A DNA stretch of 64,000 nucleotides from JAAYJT01 sp037445555 (GCA_037445555.1 JBBIKG010000017.1:1-64000); one strand, 5' to 3'. Numbered from the stretch's first letter, positions 43,538 through 53,898 are shown. A program made the numbers and translations. Notes: generated by a model from the letters alone, not told the origin.

Positions 43538-45952
43538 TCAGGTTACGATGCTGGCTACTTGATAGAAGATAAGCGAAACCAGATAAGCAAGTATGGTGGT
43601 ATATACCACTACAAATGCAACCCATTTCCAGCTGCCCGACTCCTTGTAGATTGCAGCTAAAACACCTACGCACGGGAAATATATCAGGATGAAGAGCATA
43701 AAACTAAACGCAACTATCGGATTGATGATATTCTGTCCCGCTTTTTCCCCCTCCGTATAGGTTTGCACCTTTAATTTATCGGCAAGCGAGACAGGTTGTT
43801 CGGTTTCATTATTGTTGTCAGAATAGAGCACGCCTAGCGTTCCGACTACGACTTCTTTTGCCGCTATTCCGGTAAGGAGCGAAATACTCATTTTCCAGTC
43901 AAAACCCAGGGGTGCCATGGCCGGTTCGATAAATTTGCCTATGCGGACAATGTAGCTCGTATGCATCGACGGATCTTTGGACCCAACAGAAGTATGCTCG
44001 TTACTATCGTTTTCGGAATGTAATGGTCGCGGAAAATACCCCAGCGCCCATATAAGTATAGATGCAACAAGAATTACTCCCGCAATTTTTTTAAGGTATT
44101 GCTCGCTTCGAAACCACATGTGCCGCGCTATAGAGCGAATAGTCGGCAAACGATATGGCGGGAGTTCCATCACAAAAGGCGTTTCCTGTTTGCGGAACAC
44201 CGTCTTCTGCAAAAGCAACGATGTGCCAATGGCAATAACTATGCCAAGTACATACATTGAAAACAGAATACTACCTTGATAATTATGGAAGAATGCAGTG
44301 ATGAATAAGATATAAACGGGTAGTCTGGCGCTACACGACATAAATGGATTGACCAGCATTGTAAGTAGTCGGTCTCTCCGGCTCTCGATAATGCGTGTCG
44401 AGAGGATGGCAGGCACATTGCAACCAAATCCCATAATGAGCGGAATAAACGATTTTCCGTGCAATCCCATACGGTGCATCAGTTTGTCCATGATAAATAC
44501 GGCTCTGGCCATATATCCGGTATCCTCCATGAGTGATATGAAAAAATACAACAGAAGTATGTTTGGAAGAAATACGATCACACCGCCAACACCGCCGATT
44601 ATGCCCTGAATGAGTAGGTCTTTTAGCCAGCCCGCAGCCATATTTGTCTGTAAAAGCTCCGAAATATGCCCAACAAATTGTTCAATCCATGCTACGGGAT
44701 ATGCGCCCACTTTAAATGTGATAAAGAAGGTGAGCCACATAAACAAGGCGAAAATCGGGAAGCCCCATATACGATGCGTTATCACCTGATCAATGAGCTC
44801 GCTTCGCCGCACCAACCGTTGGGGATTGGGTTGAAAGGTTTCACGCAGGGCCCCGGCAATGAACCCATAACGGGCGTTGGTAATTAGTGATTCTGTATCT
44901 TCGTTAAATTCTTTCTCAATGCGCGCAATATGTAACTGGCTAATATTACTGATTTCTTCATAATTATTACATTGCTCCAGCCTGCGCCTTGTTCGCTGGT
45001 CTTTCTCAAGCGATTTTACAGCTAGAAACCTTGGCGAGATATGGTCAGTGACGAAGTTGTTTTCCGGTATATTGATAACCGATTGAAGCGAAGTGATACC
45101 CAGTTCAATCCTTTCCCCATAACTGATATGAATATGCCGTGTGCTTGTTTCACGGCCTTCATACACGGCTATTACTTTTCGGAAAAGATCAACAATTCCC
45201 TTACCGCGTGAAGCTACGGTCGGAACAAAAGGAATACCCAAAAGTTTGCCCAGATATTCGTAATCAAGGGTGTCGCCTTTCTTTTTCAGATCGTCGAACA
45301 TATTCAGGGCTACTACTACCCTGATATCCATATCGATAAGCTGGGTAGTGAGATACAGGTTGCGTTCAATATTTGAAGCATCCACTATGTTGATTACCAC
45401 ATCGGGCATTTGCTCAACGATAAAATCTCTGACATATACCTCCTCAGGCGAGTAGGCGGTCATCGAATACGTTCCGGGAAGATCGGTTAGGTGGAACATG
45501 TATCCATCGAGATCATACTGAGCTTCTTTTGCTTCAACTGTTACTCCACTGTAGTTTCCCACCCTTTCGCGCGAGCCCGAGGCATGGTTGAACAAGGTAG
45601 TTTTTCCGGAGTTGGGGTTGCCAACCAGTGCCACATGGATGTGCCGGCCTACACGCAAAGCTTTTTGCGATAGCAAAAGGTTGCCGGGATGCGAATGAGG
45701 ATACGTTGTATTTGCCTGGAAATCAATTTCCTCAGTCACGACTTCAATGTGCTCCGCTTCGCTACGCCGTAATGACACATTATATCCCATCACGTTATAT
45801 TCAACCGGATCGCCCAGAGGGGCTATCTGAATAGCAGTCACCTCTTTCCCCGGTACAAAGCCCATCTCAAGAATGCGCTTGCGAAAGGCTCCCCGTCCTT
45901 TAACCTTGGTGATTATCGCCTTTTCCCCTGCTATCAGTTCCGACAATTGCAT
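43538..45952 (-). CDS. feoB: Ferrous iron transporter FeoB with fused N-terminal FeoA domain
   Basis: An 804-residue fusion. Residues 1-~75 are a FeoA SH3-like domain (MQLSELIAGEKAIITKVKG, LRRSEAEHIEV). The GTPase follows: GNPNSGKTTLFN (111-122), DLPGTYSMTAYSPEE (157-171) and VVALNMFDD. From about residue 390 it has the Gate-type membrane core with conserved stretches GFGCNVPAIL and GIAAKEVVVGTLGVLY. Imports Fe2+ across the inner membrane. Followed without a gap by its Cys-rich partner. Confidence 0.97.
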   Translation of the reverse strand: MQLSELIAGEKAIITKVKGRGAFRKRILEMGFVPGKEVTAIQIAPLGDPVEYNVMGYNVSLRRSEAEHIEVVTEEIDFQANTTYPHSHPGNLLLSQKALRVGRHIHVALVGNPNSGKTTLFNHASGSRERVGNYSGVTVEAKEAQYDLDGYMFHLTDLPGTYSMTAYSPEEVYVRDFIVEQMPDVVINIVDASNIERNLYLTTQLIDMDIRVVVALNMFDDLKKKGDTLDYEYLGKLLGIPFVPTVASRGKGIVDLFRKVIAVYEGRETSTRHIHISYGERIELGITSLQSVINIPENNFVTDHISPRFLAVKSLEKDQRTRRRLEQCNNYEEISNISQLHIARIEKEFNEDTESLITNARYGFIAGALRETFQPNPQRLVRRSELIDQVITHRIWGFPIFALFMWLTFFITFKVGAYPVAWIEQFVGHISELLQTNMAAGWLKDLLIQGIIGGVGGVIVFLPNILLLYFFISLMEDTGYMARAVFIMDKLMHRMGLHGKSFIPLIMGFGCNVPAILSTRIIESRRDRLLTMLVNPFMSCSARLPVYILFITAFFHNYQGSILFSMYVLGIVIAIGTSLLLQKTVFRKQETPFVMELPPYRLPTIRSIARHMWFRSEQYLKKIAGVILVASILIWALGYFPRPLHSENDSNEHTSVGSKDPSMHTSYIVRIGKFIEPAMAPLGFDWKMSISLLTGIAAKEVVVGTLGVLYSDNNNETEQPVSLADKLKVQTYTEGEKAGQNIINPIVAFSFMLFILIYFPCVGVLAAIYKESGSWKWVAFVVVYTTILAYLVSLIFYQVASIVT

Positions 45953-45980
45953 GGTTCTTATTTAGAATCATTTTAAATTA

Positions 45981-45988
45981 CAAAAGTA
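45981..45988 (-). promoter_or_regulatory. -7 promoter box for feoAB
   Basis: TACTTTTG on the minus strand, 28 bases before the feoB ATG. No Fur-box-like palindrome was clear. Confidence 0.45.
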
Positions 45989-46068
45989 TCAGTTTTTTTA
46001 CTCGGAATACATTTTTAATTTTTCTAAACCAAAATTTCGTTGCTGTATTCAATACGGATGTCTTGTTG

Positions 46069-46076
46069 TATTTTTG
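46069..46076 (+). promoter_or_regulatory. -7 promoter box for photolyase
   Basis: TATTTTTG matches TAnnTTTG about 86 bases before the photolyase start at 46163. Confidence 0.35.
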
Positions 46077-46162
46077 GCATTCAGGCATTATGCATCTCAT
46101 TCTGTTGATTTCAAAAGTGTTTGCTGGCTGCCGGGTTTAGAATTTCAAGGCTCTCAATCAAG

Positions 46163-47488
46163 ATGAATCAAAATATTGGCCATACAAGTGACTCTTATGC
46201 AATCTTTTGGCACCGCCGCGATCTGAGAATGAACGACAATACAGGTTTACACCATGCCCTGCTTTCCGGCCTGAAAGTTATCCCGTTATTTATCTTCGAT
46301 ACGGATATATTGTCAAAAATTGATGACCGGGGTGATGCCAGGGTCGAATTCATTGTAAAACAACTTGATCAATTGCGCCAGGCATATCAACGTTATGGGG
46401 GTGATTTGCTGCTGAAGATCGGAAAACCTGTTCGGGTTCTTGATGAGCTGCAGGAACAGTTTAATTTGAAAGCCATTTATACAAATACTGACTATGAACC
46501 ATATGCGAGGCAACGCGATCAAGAGGTTGCAGACATGTTGAAGAGTAAGGGTGTCGGGTTTCAATCATTCAAAGATCAGGTTATTTTTGAGAAAGATGAA
46601 ATTCTGAAATCAGACGGATCCCCTTATACGGTTTTCACTCCGTACATGAAAAAATGGAAAGAAAAGCTGCTCACAACAGGAATCAGGCGATACCCTACGG
46701 AGAACTTAATGCAAGCAATTATTCATGCTCGCTTTGATCCCTCTCCCTCTCTCGCTGACCTAGGTTTCTACGGGCTAAATCTTAAATTTCCCGATCCCAA
46801 ACTCGACAGGCGGATAATATTCAATTATGAAAAGAACAGAGATTATCCCGCGCTTGACGGAACTTCGCGACTTGGCATCCATCTGCGGTTTGGGACCCTT
46901 AGCATCCGATTTCTGGTTGAGGAAGCCGAAAGGCTCAGCCAGTTGTGGTTAAATGAACTGATATGGCGGGAGTTTTTTATGCAAATCCTGTATCATTTTC
47001 CCCATACCGTTTACAAAGCATTTAAACCCGCTTTTGATAACATCCGATGGCTAAATGATGAACATTTGTTTGAGGCCTGGCGACGTGGACAAACTGGTTA
47101 CCCTATGGTGGATGCGGGATTGCGCGAACTGCTATCAACGGGATTCATGCATAATCGTGTCAGAATGGTTGTCGCCAGTTTCCTTTGCAAGCACCTGCTC
47201 ACCGACTGGCGGATAGGAGAGGCTTGGTTTGCTTCACAGCTTCTCGATTTCGAACAGGCATCGAATGTTGGCAACTGGCAGTGGGCAGCAGGCAGCGGCT
47301 GTGATGCGGCGCCTTATTTCAGGGTGTTCAATCCGTCCCTTCAGGCCGAAAGGTTTGATCCGCAGGAGAAATATATTAGGAAATGGATTCCTGAACTGGG
47401 TACATCGGACTATCCCAAACCGGTTGTTGATCATGATTTTGCACGAAAACGAGCCATAGAAGCGTACAAGAAAGCACTTTCGGTGTAA
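46163..47488 (+). CDS. phrB: Deoxyribodipyrimidine photolyase
   Basis: A 441-residue class I CPD photolyase/cryptochrome family protein. N-terminal antenna-binding domain begins IFWHRRDLRMNDN; the FAD domain has TSRLGIHLRFGTLSIR, LIWREFFMQILYHFP, GQTGYPMVDAGLRELLSTGFMHNRVRM and the diagnostic NVGNWQWAAGSGCDAAPYFRVFNP. Repairs UV pyrimidine dimers using blue light. ATG 46163 was chosen, as the upstream residues do not match the family. Confidence 0.95.
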   Translation: MNQNIGHTSDSYAIFWHRRDLRMNDNTGLHHALLSGLKVIPLFIFDTDILSKIDDRGDARVEFIVKQLDQLRQAYQRYGGDLLLKIGKPVRVLDELQEQFNLKAIYTNTDYEPYARQRDQEVADMLKSKGVGFQSFKDQVIFEKDEILKSDGSPYTVFTPYMKKWKEKLLTTGIRRYPTENLMQAIIHARFDPSPSLADLGFYGLNLKFPDPKLDRRIIFNYEKNRDYPALDGTSRLGIHLRFGTLSIRFLVEEAERLSQLWLNELIWREFFMQILYHFPHTVYKAFKPAFDNIRWLNDEHLFEAWRRGQTGYPMVDAGLRELLSTGFMHNRVRMVVASFLCKHLLTDWRIGEAWFASQLLDFEQASNVGNWQWAAGSGCDAAPYFRVFNPSLQAERFDPQEKYIRKWIPELGTSDYPKPVVDHDFARKRAIEAYKKALSV

Positions 47489-47595
47489 TGTTCCGTCTTT
47501 TTGAATTAGCTAAAACTTATTAACACGCCGATTTTTCAGAAGCCTATTCGCTAATTTTACAGGCTCTTCTTATCTTCAATCAGTTAGGTTTTCTT

Positions 47596-50500
47596 ATGCC
47601 GGAATTTGTTCATTTGCACGTACATAGCCAGTATTCAATCCTTGATGGTGCGGCTTCATTCAGCAATTTACTTAAAAAGACCAAGGAGCTCGGGATGGAA
47701 TCTATCGCCATCACTGACCATGGAAATATGTATGGCATCCTGGAGTTCCAGCAGCTTGCCAAAGGAAGTGGTATTAAACCCATTATTGGATGTGAAATTT
47801 ATGTTTCGCCGACCAACCGGTTCGATAAGCGCGGAAGGGAAGACCGAAGCGGACACCACCTGATTCTGCTCGCAAAAAACCTACAAGGCTATTTTAACCT
47901 GAGCAAACTCTGTTCGCTAGGTTTCAAGGAGGGCTTTTATTATACAGCGCGAATTGACAAAGAACTTCTGCAACAATACAAAGAAGGCCTGATTGCATCG
48001 AGTGCCTGTCTGGGCGGAGAACTGGCTGAAACAATACTTTCGGGCGGGCTCGAAAAGGCCGAGGCGGTGGTGCGGCAATACCAAGGATGGTTTGGAGATG
48101 ACTATTATCTCGAAATGATGGATCATGGCTGGCCGAATCAGAAAAAAGTCAACGAAGCACTGGTGACGTTGTCGAAACGTACGGGTGCCAAACTTATAGC
48201 CACCAATGATGTTCATTTTGTGAATGCCGCAGATTACGAAGCCCACAAAATCCTGATCTGCCTCAATACGGGGAAAGAGCTGGATGAGGCCGGAAGTCTC
48301 CACTACACAGGCAATGAGTACCTGAAATCGCCGGATGAGATGGCGGCACTTTTTGCTGATTATCCAGAAGCAATCGAGAATACGGTTGAGATAAGTAAGA
48401 AGATTGAAAATTTCATTATTACTACCGACCATCCTCTGCTTCCGCAATTTCCCGTGCCTTCCGATTTCTCGGACGAAATGGAGTATTTGACCTACCTTAC
48501 TTACAACGGTGCTAAAAAATACTACCCCGATTTCACAAATGAGGTAAAAGAACGCATCGAATTTGAACTCGAGGTGATAAAAAAAACCGGATATGCTGGG
48601 TATTTCCTCATTGTGTATGACTTTATAAAAAAAGCCAGAGAGATGGGGGTGCTGGTCGGTCCCGGCCGAGGATCCGCTGCTGGGTCAATTGTATCCTATC
48701 TGCTCGAGATCACACGTATCGACCCTTTACGCTACCGGTTGCTCTTCGAGCGCTTCTTGAATCCCGAGCGTATCACCATGCCCGATATTGATGTGGACTT
48801 TGATGATGAAGGCAGAGATAAGGTGTTGAAATATGTGATTGATAAATACGGTGAAAGCCGTGTGGCACAGATCATTACCTTTGGCACAATGGCCGCCCGC
48901 TCGGCCATTCGCGATGTGGCGCGCGTGCTCAAGCTCCCGCTTCCGGATGCAGACAGGTTGGCTAAGATGGTCCCCGAAAAACCGGGCATCACCTTACAAA
49001 AAGCAATCCAATCAGTCACCGAACTGCAGGAAGTGCTGAAGGGGGATAACGAAAAGATGAAGAAGACCCTGATCTATGCCCAGACACTCGAGGGCTCGAA
49101 CCGCCACACGGGCAAGCATGCCTGCGGAGTAATCATCGGCCCTGACGACCTCATTAATTATGTCCCACTAGGGGTGGCTAAGGACAGCGAACTTATGGTT
49201 ACCCAGTATGAAGGTAATCTGATTGAAAAGATTGGCCTGTTGAAGATGGATTTTCTGGGATTAAAAACCCTATCGATAATCAAGGAAGCGTTAATAAACA
49301 TAAAAATATTCGATGGTACAGAAATCGACACCGATAACCTGCCACTTGACGATCACCTGACCTTTGAGCTCTATCGTAAAGGGGATACTATCGGCACATT
49401 TCAGTTTGAATCTGACGGTATGCGCAACGTTCTGCGCGAGTTACAGCCTACCAATATCGAAGACCTAATCGCTACAAACGCACTGTTCCGGCCTGGTCCT
49501 ATGGATTTCATTCCAACCTACATCAAACGAAAACATGGACGCGAGGAAGTGACCTTTCCCTTGCCGGTTTTGAGCTCGATCCTCGATTACACTTATGGAA
49601 TCATGGTATATCAGGAGCAGATTATGCAAACCACACAGGTGGTTGCCGGATTCACACCAGGTCATGCCGACGAATTTCGAAAGGTTATGGGAAAAAAGGA
49701 AAAGGAAAAAGTTCCTCCACTGCGCGAAGCGTTTATCAAGGGTGCCATCAGAAACGGGTATAGCGAAGAAGACAGCAATAAGCTGTTTGACATCATGCAA
49801 TCCTTTGCCCAGTATGGCTTTAACCGCTCTCACTCTGCCGCATACAGCATCATTGCCTATCAAACAGCTTACCTTAAGGCCCATTATCCCGCGCAGTATA
49901 TGGCTGCAGTGCTTACACACAACCTTGGCGAAATAAAAAAAATTACCTCGCTGATTGACGAGTGCCGCAGGATGGGAATTCCGGTGTTAGGCCCCGATAT
50001 CAACGAAAGTGAGCTGAGTTTCAGGGTTAATACAAAAGGCGAAATCAGGTTCGGACTAGCTGCAGTAAAAGGTGTGGGTGAATCGGCGGTGAATGAAATA
50101 ATAACCGAGCGCGAACAAAACGGCCCGTTTACCGATATTTTTGATTTGACCCGACGTGTTAACCTTCGATCGGTGAACAAAAGGACTCTGGAATCCTTGG
50201 CATACGCCGGTGCGTTCGATGGCTTCGGAAATATGCACCGGGCACAGTATTTCTTTCGCGAAGACAATGATGAAAGTAACTTCCTGGATAAAATCATCAG
50301 GTATGCAAATGCAGTGCAAACTAGAGCCAACTCGGTGCAGCACAGCTTGTTTGGCGGCGATGACAATACCCTGATCAGCGCAATAGAAATTCCGGCTTGC
50401 AACCATTGGACGAAGATGGAGCAACTCAGATACGAACGCGAAGTCACAGGTTTTTATATGTCAGGGCATCCCCTGGATGATTACCGGCTCGAGTTCGATA

Positions 50501-51057
50501 TATTGTGCAATATCAACCTGACTGAAATCAAGGATGATCCGATAAAGATACTTAACCGGCCCCTGATATTCGCCGGCCTCATCACATCTGTTGCCAATAA
50601 AATTGGTAAAAACAATAAACCTTATACCAGCTTTACGATCGAAGATTTTAACGATCAGTACCCGTTGTTGCTCTTTTCAGAAGAGTCTTTAAAATACCGG
50701 CACCTGCTGATCGAAGGCACTGCAGTGATCGTTAATGGCCAGATGCAGCAGCGTTATGGGCAAGAGGATCGCTATGAAATGAAGGTAGCCAATATTTCGT
50801 TGTTGGCCGAGGCGCTGGATAAAATGATACATAATATCAACCTCACCATTCCTCTACAGGAGGTTGATGATAAGCTGATCAGGAAATTGCTTTCAAAAAT
50901 TAAAAAGAACTGGGGCGATTGCACGCTAAGCCTAAGAGTGGCAGATGTAGACGACAAGATATCGGTTAGCCTGATTGCTACAAAACACCGGGTTGAGTGT
51001 TCTTCTTTGCTGAAGGATCTACGTGATATGCCAAATATTGGTTTTAAACTTTCCTGA
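47596..51057 (+). CDS. dnaE: DNA polymerase III alpha subunit
   Basis: A 1153-residue replicative polymerase. PHP domain at the start (FVHLHVHSQYSILDGA, ITDHGNMYGILEF), palm with VGPGRGSAAGSIVSYLLEIT and the catalytic PDIDVDFDDEGRD, fingers including NRHTGKHACGV, then HhH (LAAVKGVGESAVNEI), OB-fold (LIFAGLITSVANKIGKNNKPYTSFTIED) and a C-terminal part. DnaE1 type; slightly shorter than E. coli (1160) and close to other Bacteroidota. Confidence 0.98.
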   Translation: MPEFVHLHVHSQYSILDGAASFSNLLKKTKELGMESIAITDHGNMYGILEFQQLAKGSGIKPIIGCEIYVSPTNRFDKRGREDRSGHHLILLAKNLQGYFNLSKLCSLGFKEGFYYTARIDKELLQQYKEGLIASSACLGGELAETILSGGLEKAEAVVRQYQGWFGDDYYLEMMDHGWPNQKKVNEALVTLSKRTGAKLIATNDVHFVNAADYEAHKILICLNTGKELDEAGSLHYTGNEYLKSPDEMAALFADYPEAIENTVEISKKIENFIITTDHPLLPQFPVPSDFSDEMEYLTYLTYNGAKKYYPDFTNEVKERIEFELEVIKKTGYAGYFLIVYDFIKKAREMGVLVGPGRGSAAGSIVSYLLEITRIDPLRYRLLFERFLNPERITMPDIDVDFDDEGRDKVLKYVIDKYGESRVAQIITFGTMAARSAIRDVARVLKLPLPDADRLAKMVPEKPGITLQKAIQSVTELQEVLKGDNEKMKKTLIYAQTLEGSNRHTGKHACGVIIGPDDLINYVPLGVAKDSELMVTQYEGNLIEKIGLLKMDFLGLKTLSIIKEALINIKIFDGTEIDTDNLPLDDHLTFELYRKGDTIGTFQFESDGMRNVLRELQPTNIEDLIATNALFRPGPMDFIPTYIKRKHGREEVTFPLPVLSSILDYTYGIMVYQEQIMQTTQVVAGFTPGHADEFRKVMGKKEKEKVPPLREAFIKGAIRNGYSEEDSNKLFDIMQSFAQYGFNRSHSAAYSIIAYQTAYLKAHYPAQYMAAVLTHNLGEIKKITSLIDECRRMGIPVLGPDINESELSFRVNTKGEIRFGLAAVKGVGESAVNEIITEREQNGPFTDIFDLTRRVNLRSVNKRTLESLAYAGAFDGFGNMHRAQYFFREDNDESNFLDKIIRYANAVQTRANSVQHSLFGGDDNTLISAIEIPACNHWTKMEQLRYEREVTGFYMSGHPLDDYRLEFDILCNINLTEIKDDPIKILNRPLIFAGLITSVANKIGKNNKPYTSFTIEDFNDQYPLLLFSEESLKYRHLLIEGTAVIVNGQMQQRYGQEDRYEMKVANISLLAEALDKMIHNINLTIPLQEVDDKLIRKLLSKIKKNWGDCTLSLRVADVDDKISVSLIATKHRVECSSLLKDLRDMPNIGFKLS

Positions 51058-51091
51058 TTATCGGATGTTAATTCCGGAATAAGAAAAATAG

Positions 51092-51099
51092 TACATTTG
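51092..51099 (+). promoter_or_regulatory. -7 promoter box for trxA
   Basis: TACATTTG matches TAnnTTTG 29 bases before the trxA ATG; the -33 region shows only TTAA. Confidence 0.45.
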
Positions 51100-51128
51100 A
51101 AAATCCTAATCTTAAAATTCGTTTCGTT

Positions 51129-51446
51129 ATGGCACTTGAATTTAATGACGCCAACTTCGATGAACTGGCAATGAAAAGCGATAAACCGGTTGTTATTGAT
51201 ACGTGGGCTGTTTGGTGCGGCCCGTGCCGAATTATAGCACCCTATATTGAGGAAATGGCAATGGAATATGAGGGAAAAGCCGTTATTGGAAAACTCGATG
51301 TGGATAGTAATCCACACACAACTTCCAGGTTCGGAATACGCAACATACCCACCGTATTGTTTCTCAAAGGAGGCGAGGTAGTTGATAAACAGGTTGGTGC
51401 TGTACCAAAATCGGCGCTGGTTGCCAAACTCGAAAAATTGCTCTGA
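51129..51446 (+). CDS. trxA: Thioredoxin
   Basis: A 105-residue classical thioredoxin with WCGPC (Cys30, Cys33), the buried Asp24 of DTWAVWC and the cis-proline loop RNIPTVLFLKGGEVVDKQVGA. Cytoplasmic disulfide reductant, likely electron donor for Bcp at 41.6 kb. DUF58 gene starts 89 bases downstream. Confidence 0.97.
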   Translation: MALEFNDANFDELAMKSDKPVVIDTWAVWCGPCRIIAPYIEEMAMEYEGKAVIGKLDVDSNPHTTSRFGIRNIPTVLFLKGGEVVDKQVGAVPKSALVAKLEKLL

Positions 51447-51535
51447 TTCTCATAAGTACCTTTTGTATTTTTATTTAAGCCACGACTAATATTTATCAGT
51501 CCTTGGCTGATCTGTGGCTTCGTAATTTATTGACT

Positions 51536-52471
51536 ATGGACAGCAGCATCGACAGAAGTCGATTGCAGGAATTTACAGCCCTTGAACTCATTGCCAAACA
51601 GGCTGTTGAGGGCTTCATTATTGGATTGCACCGAAGCCCCTTTCACGGTTTTTCGGTCGAGTTTGCCGAGCACAGGCTATTTAACGCCGGAGAATCGACC
51701 AGACACATCGACTGGAAGCTCTATGGCCGCACAGACCGATTGTACTCAAAAAAATACCAAGAAGAAACAAACCTCCGCTGTCAGGTTGTGATTGATCACT
51801 CTTCATCAATGTACTATCCGGCCATTGCCAACCCATCACTCGAACAGCCCGATAAGATTACTTTTGCTGTGTATGCTTCTGCTGCATTGCTTTTAATGCT
51901 CAAGAAACAACGCGACGCATTAGGTTTGAGTGTTTTTTCCGATATGCTCGACACACACATTGTGCCGCGAAGCAGTTCCGTTCACCTCAAATACATTATT
52001 ACTGCGCTTGAAAAACTTCTGCAAAGCCCCGAACCGCAGCAAAGAAGAAAAACCTCGGCAGCCGAAGTGCTTCACAACCTCGCCGAAAGCCTCCACAAAA
52101 GGTCGCTGGTGGTGGTTTTCAGCGATATGATGGAGAGTGAGCATGATCCTGAAGCAATATTTGATGCCTTGCAGCACCTGCGTCATAACAAGCACGAAGT
52201 CATCCTTTTTCACGTCACTGACCGGAAAACGGAGATCGAGTTTGCCTTCAGCAACCGCCCGCACCGGTTCATTGATCTTGAAAGCGGCAAAGACCTTAAA
52301 CTGCTTCCGAATGAGGTGCGCGAGAGCTATGTAAACTATATGAACAAATTCACTAAGGAGCTTTCATTACGCTGTGCGAAGTACCGTATAGATTTTGTTG
52401 AGGCCGATATCCGAAAAGGCTTCAGGCAGGTCCTTCTTCCATTCCTTCTGAAGCGCGAAAAACTGTTTTAA
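51536..52471 (+). CDS. DUF58 domain protein with von Willebrand A-like fold
   Basis: A 311-residue protein of the DUF58 family. The landmark FSVEFAEHRLFNAGESTRHIDWKLYGRTDRLYSKKYQEETNLR is followed by a vWA-like domain with a MIDAS-type DHSSSM. No membrane segment. Such proteins usually sit in operons with MoxR ATPases and BatA/B; here neither is adjacent, so it may work with a MoxR encoded elsewhere. ATG 51536 (MDSSIDRSRLQEF) chosen over earlier TTG codons. Confidence 0.88.
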   Translation: MDSSIDRSRLQEFTALELIAKQAVEGFIIGLHRSPFHGFSVEFAEHRLFNAGESTRHIDWKLYGRTDRLYSKKYQEETNLRCQVVIDHSSSMYYPAIANPSLEQPDKITFAVYASAALLLMLKKQRDALGLSVFSDMLDTHIVPRSSSVHLKYIITALEKLLQSPEPQQRRKTSAAEVLHNLAESLHKRSLVVVFSDMMESEHDPEAIFDALQHLRHNKHEVILFHVTDRKTEIEFAFSNRPHRFIDLESGKDLKLLPNEVRESYVNYMNKFTKELSLRCAKYRIDFVEADIRKGFRQVLLPFLLKREKLF

Positions 52472-52474
52472 GCC

Positions 52475-52795
52475 ATGGCCTGGTTTTATCTATTCATTGC
52501 CGGAATTTTTGAAATCGGATGGCCAGTTGGATTTAAGCTCTCGCAGTCGGGTGGTGCAAAGATTTTCTGGATAGCATTTTCTGTTGTTTCCATGGCGCTC
52601 AGCGGATATTTCCTGTGGCTCGCACAAAAAACTATCCCTATAGGCACAGCCTATGCTGTGTGGACTGGCATTGGCGCTATGGGAGCGTTTTTAATCGGAA
52701 TAGTCTTTTTCAGAGACCCGGTGACATTCATCCGGGTACTTTCGGCTATGCTTATCGTGGCAGGTGTGGTTGGCCTTAGACTGTCGGCTCCTTAA
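52475..52795 (+). CDS. sugE: SMR-family exporter, Gdx (SugE) type
   Basis: A 106-residue four-helix membrane protein. The proton/substrate Glu (E13) lies in AGIFEIGWPVGFKLS, and the family hallmark IPIGTAYAVWTGIGAMGAFL is present. The GWPVGFKL form and phrase resemble SugE/Gdx guanidinium exporters rather than EmrE. No guanidine riboswitch is seen; it starts 3 bases after the DUF58 stop and is likely read through from there. Confidence 0.9.
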   Translation: MAWFYLFIAGIFEIGWPVGFKLSQSGGAKIFWIAFSVVSMALSGYFLWLAQKTIPIGTAYAVWTGIGAMGAFLIGIVFFRDPVTFIRVLSAMLIVAGVVGLRLSAP

Positions 52796-52870
52796 ACCGC
52801 CGACCTGATACTTCATGTCGCCTGAAAACAATTTCACAGACCTGCTTGTTGAAAGACTAAATTCTCTGCT

Positions 52871-53734
52871 ATGGACGGAAAAATATTAATAATCACAGGG
52901 GCCACCTCAGGGATAGGAAAAAAGGCAGCTCTGGAACTTTCGAAAATGGGCGCAAGAGTAGTAATCACAGCGCGTAACCTAGAAAAAGGAAATTTTGTGG
53001 CCAGCGATATCAGCCGGCAATCGGGGAATGAGGTCAAGGTGTTTCATTGCGACCTTACCTCACAGGCGTCAATACGTAAATTTGCCGATGATTTCGGCAG
53101 ACAGTTTGATACGCTCGATGTACTGATCAATAACGCCGGGGTGTGGCACCGACAACTTACCCTTACACCGGATGGATTTGAAGAAACGTTTGCCGTAAAC
53201 GTGCTCGCTCGCTATCTGATGACAACATTACTATTGCCTCATCTCAAAAGAAGTGGCATGCCGCGTGTCATAACCACCTCGAGCGGGTTGCATTTTGGAA
53301 ATATAAATTTTAAGGACATAGAATACCGGCAGAAGTTTTCAGGGTTTCATGCCTATCGGCAGTCGAAACTTTCAGTCATACTGCTGACGCGCTACTTGGC
53401 CAATATATTGAAAAAACATAATATCAACGTGAACTGCTTTCATCCCGGATTCATCGCCACCGACCTTGGCCGCAACAGCAGCAAGGTGATGGAGTATATG
53501 TTCAAGTTTTTCGGACAATCGGTGGATAAAGGCGCCAAAACCATGATATATCTGGCATCCGATGCTTTTAACAACAAGATCAGCGGCGAGTACTTAGTAA
53601 ACAATAAAGTGCGGCGAACCACGCGTCAGTCCTACGATATGGCTGCAGCAAAAAGACTCATGGACGTTATAGAGAACATGACCGGGGAGAGACTGGTTGT
53701 TTTGAATGATTCAAAATGTATTCTCAAGGCGTGA
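52871..53734 (+). CDS. Short-chain dehydrogenase/reductase, retinol-dehydrogenase-like
   Basis: A 287-residue SDR with TGATSGIGKKAAL, NNAGVWHR, TTSSGLHFG (catalytic Ser) and YRQSKLSVILLTR (Tyr-x-x-x-Lys). The sequence style is that of the RDH11-14/WWOX-like oxidoreductases. Substrate unknown. Weakly linked to sugE by a 75-base gap. Confidence 0.87.
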   Translation: MDGKILIITGATSGIGKKAALELSKMGARVVITARNLEKGNFVASDISRQSGNEVKVFHCDLTSQASIRKFADDFGRQFDTLDVLINNAGVWHRQLTLTPDGFEETFAVNVLARYLMTTLLLPHLKRSGMPRVITTSSGLHFGNINFKDIEYRQKFSGFHAYRQSKLSVILLTRYLANILKKHNINVNCFHPGFIATDLGRNSSKVMEYMFKFFGQSVDKGAKTMIYLASDAFNNKISGEYLVNNKVRRTTRQSYDMAAAKRLMDVIENMTGERLVVLNDSKCILKA

Positions 53735-53867
53735 TACAGGCTCGCCCCTCAGGCGAAATGGTAGGAGAATAATGTCTTAACTATCAGTAGTTTATATTGC
53801 TCAATACTGATTGTCTCACTCCGTGTGCAAAAGCGGTAAACAAAATTGATTTTATTCTTCAAGTGTG

Positions 53868-53898
53868 TTTCCTGATCCCAATAAGGTAACTAACTTTG
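53868..53898 (+). promoter_or_regulatory. Promoter for the AsmA-like gene
   Basis: TTTC (53868-53871), 19 bases, then TAACTTTG (53891-53898), a full-spacing Bacteroidota promoter 40 bases before the ATG. Confidence 0.6.

Noticed and set aside
49884..50447. A 187-codon minus-strand frame
   Set aside because: Antisense shadow inside dnaE with no recognisable domains.
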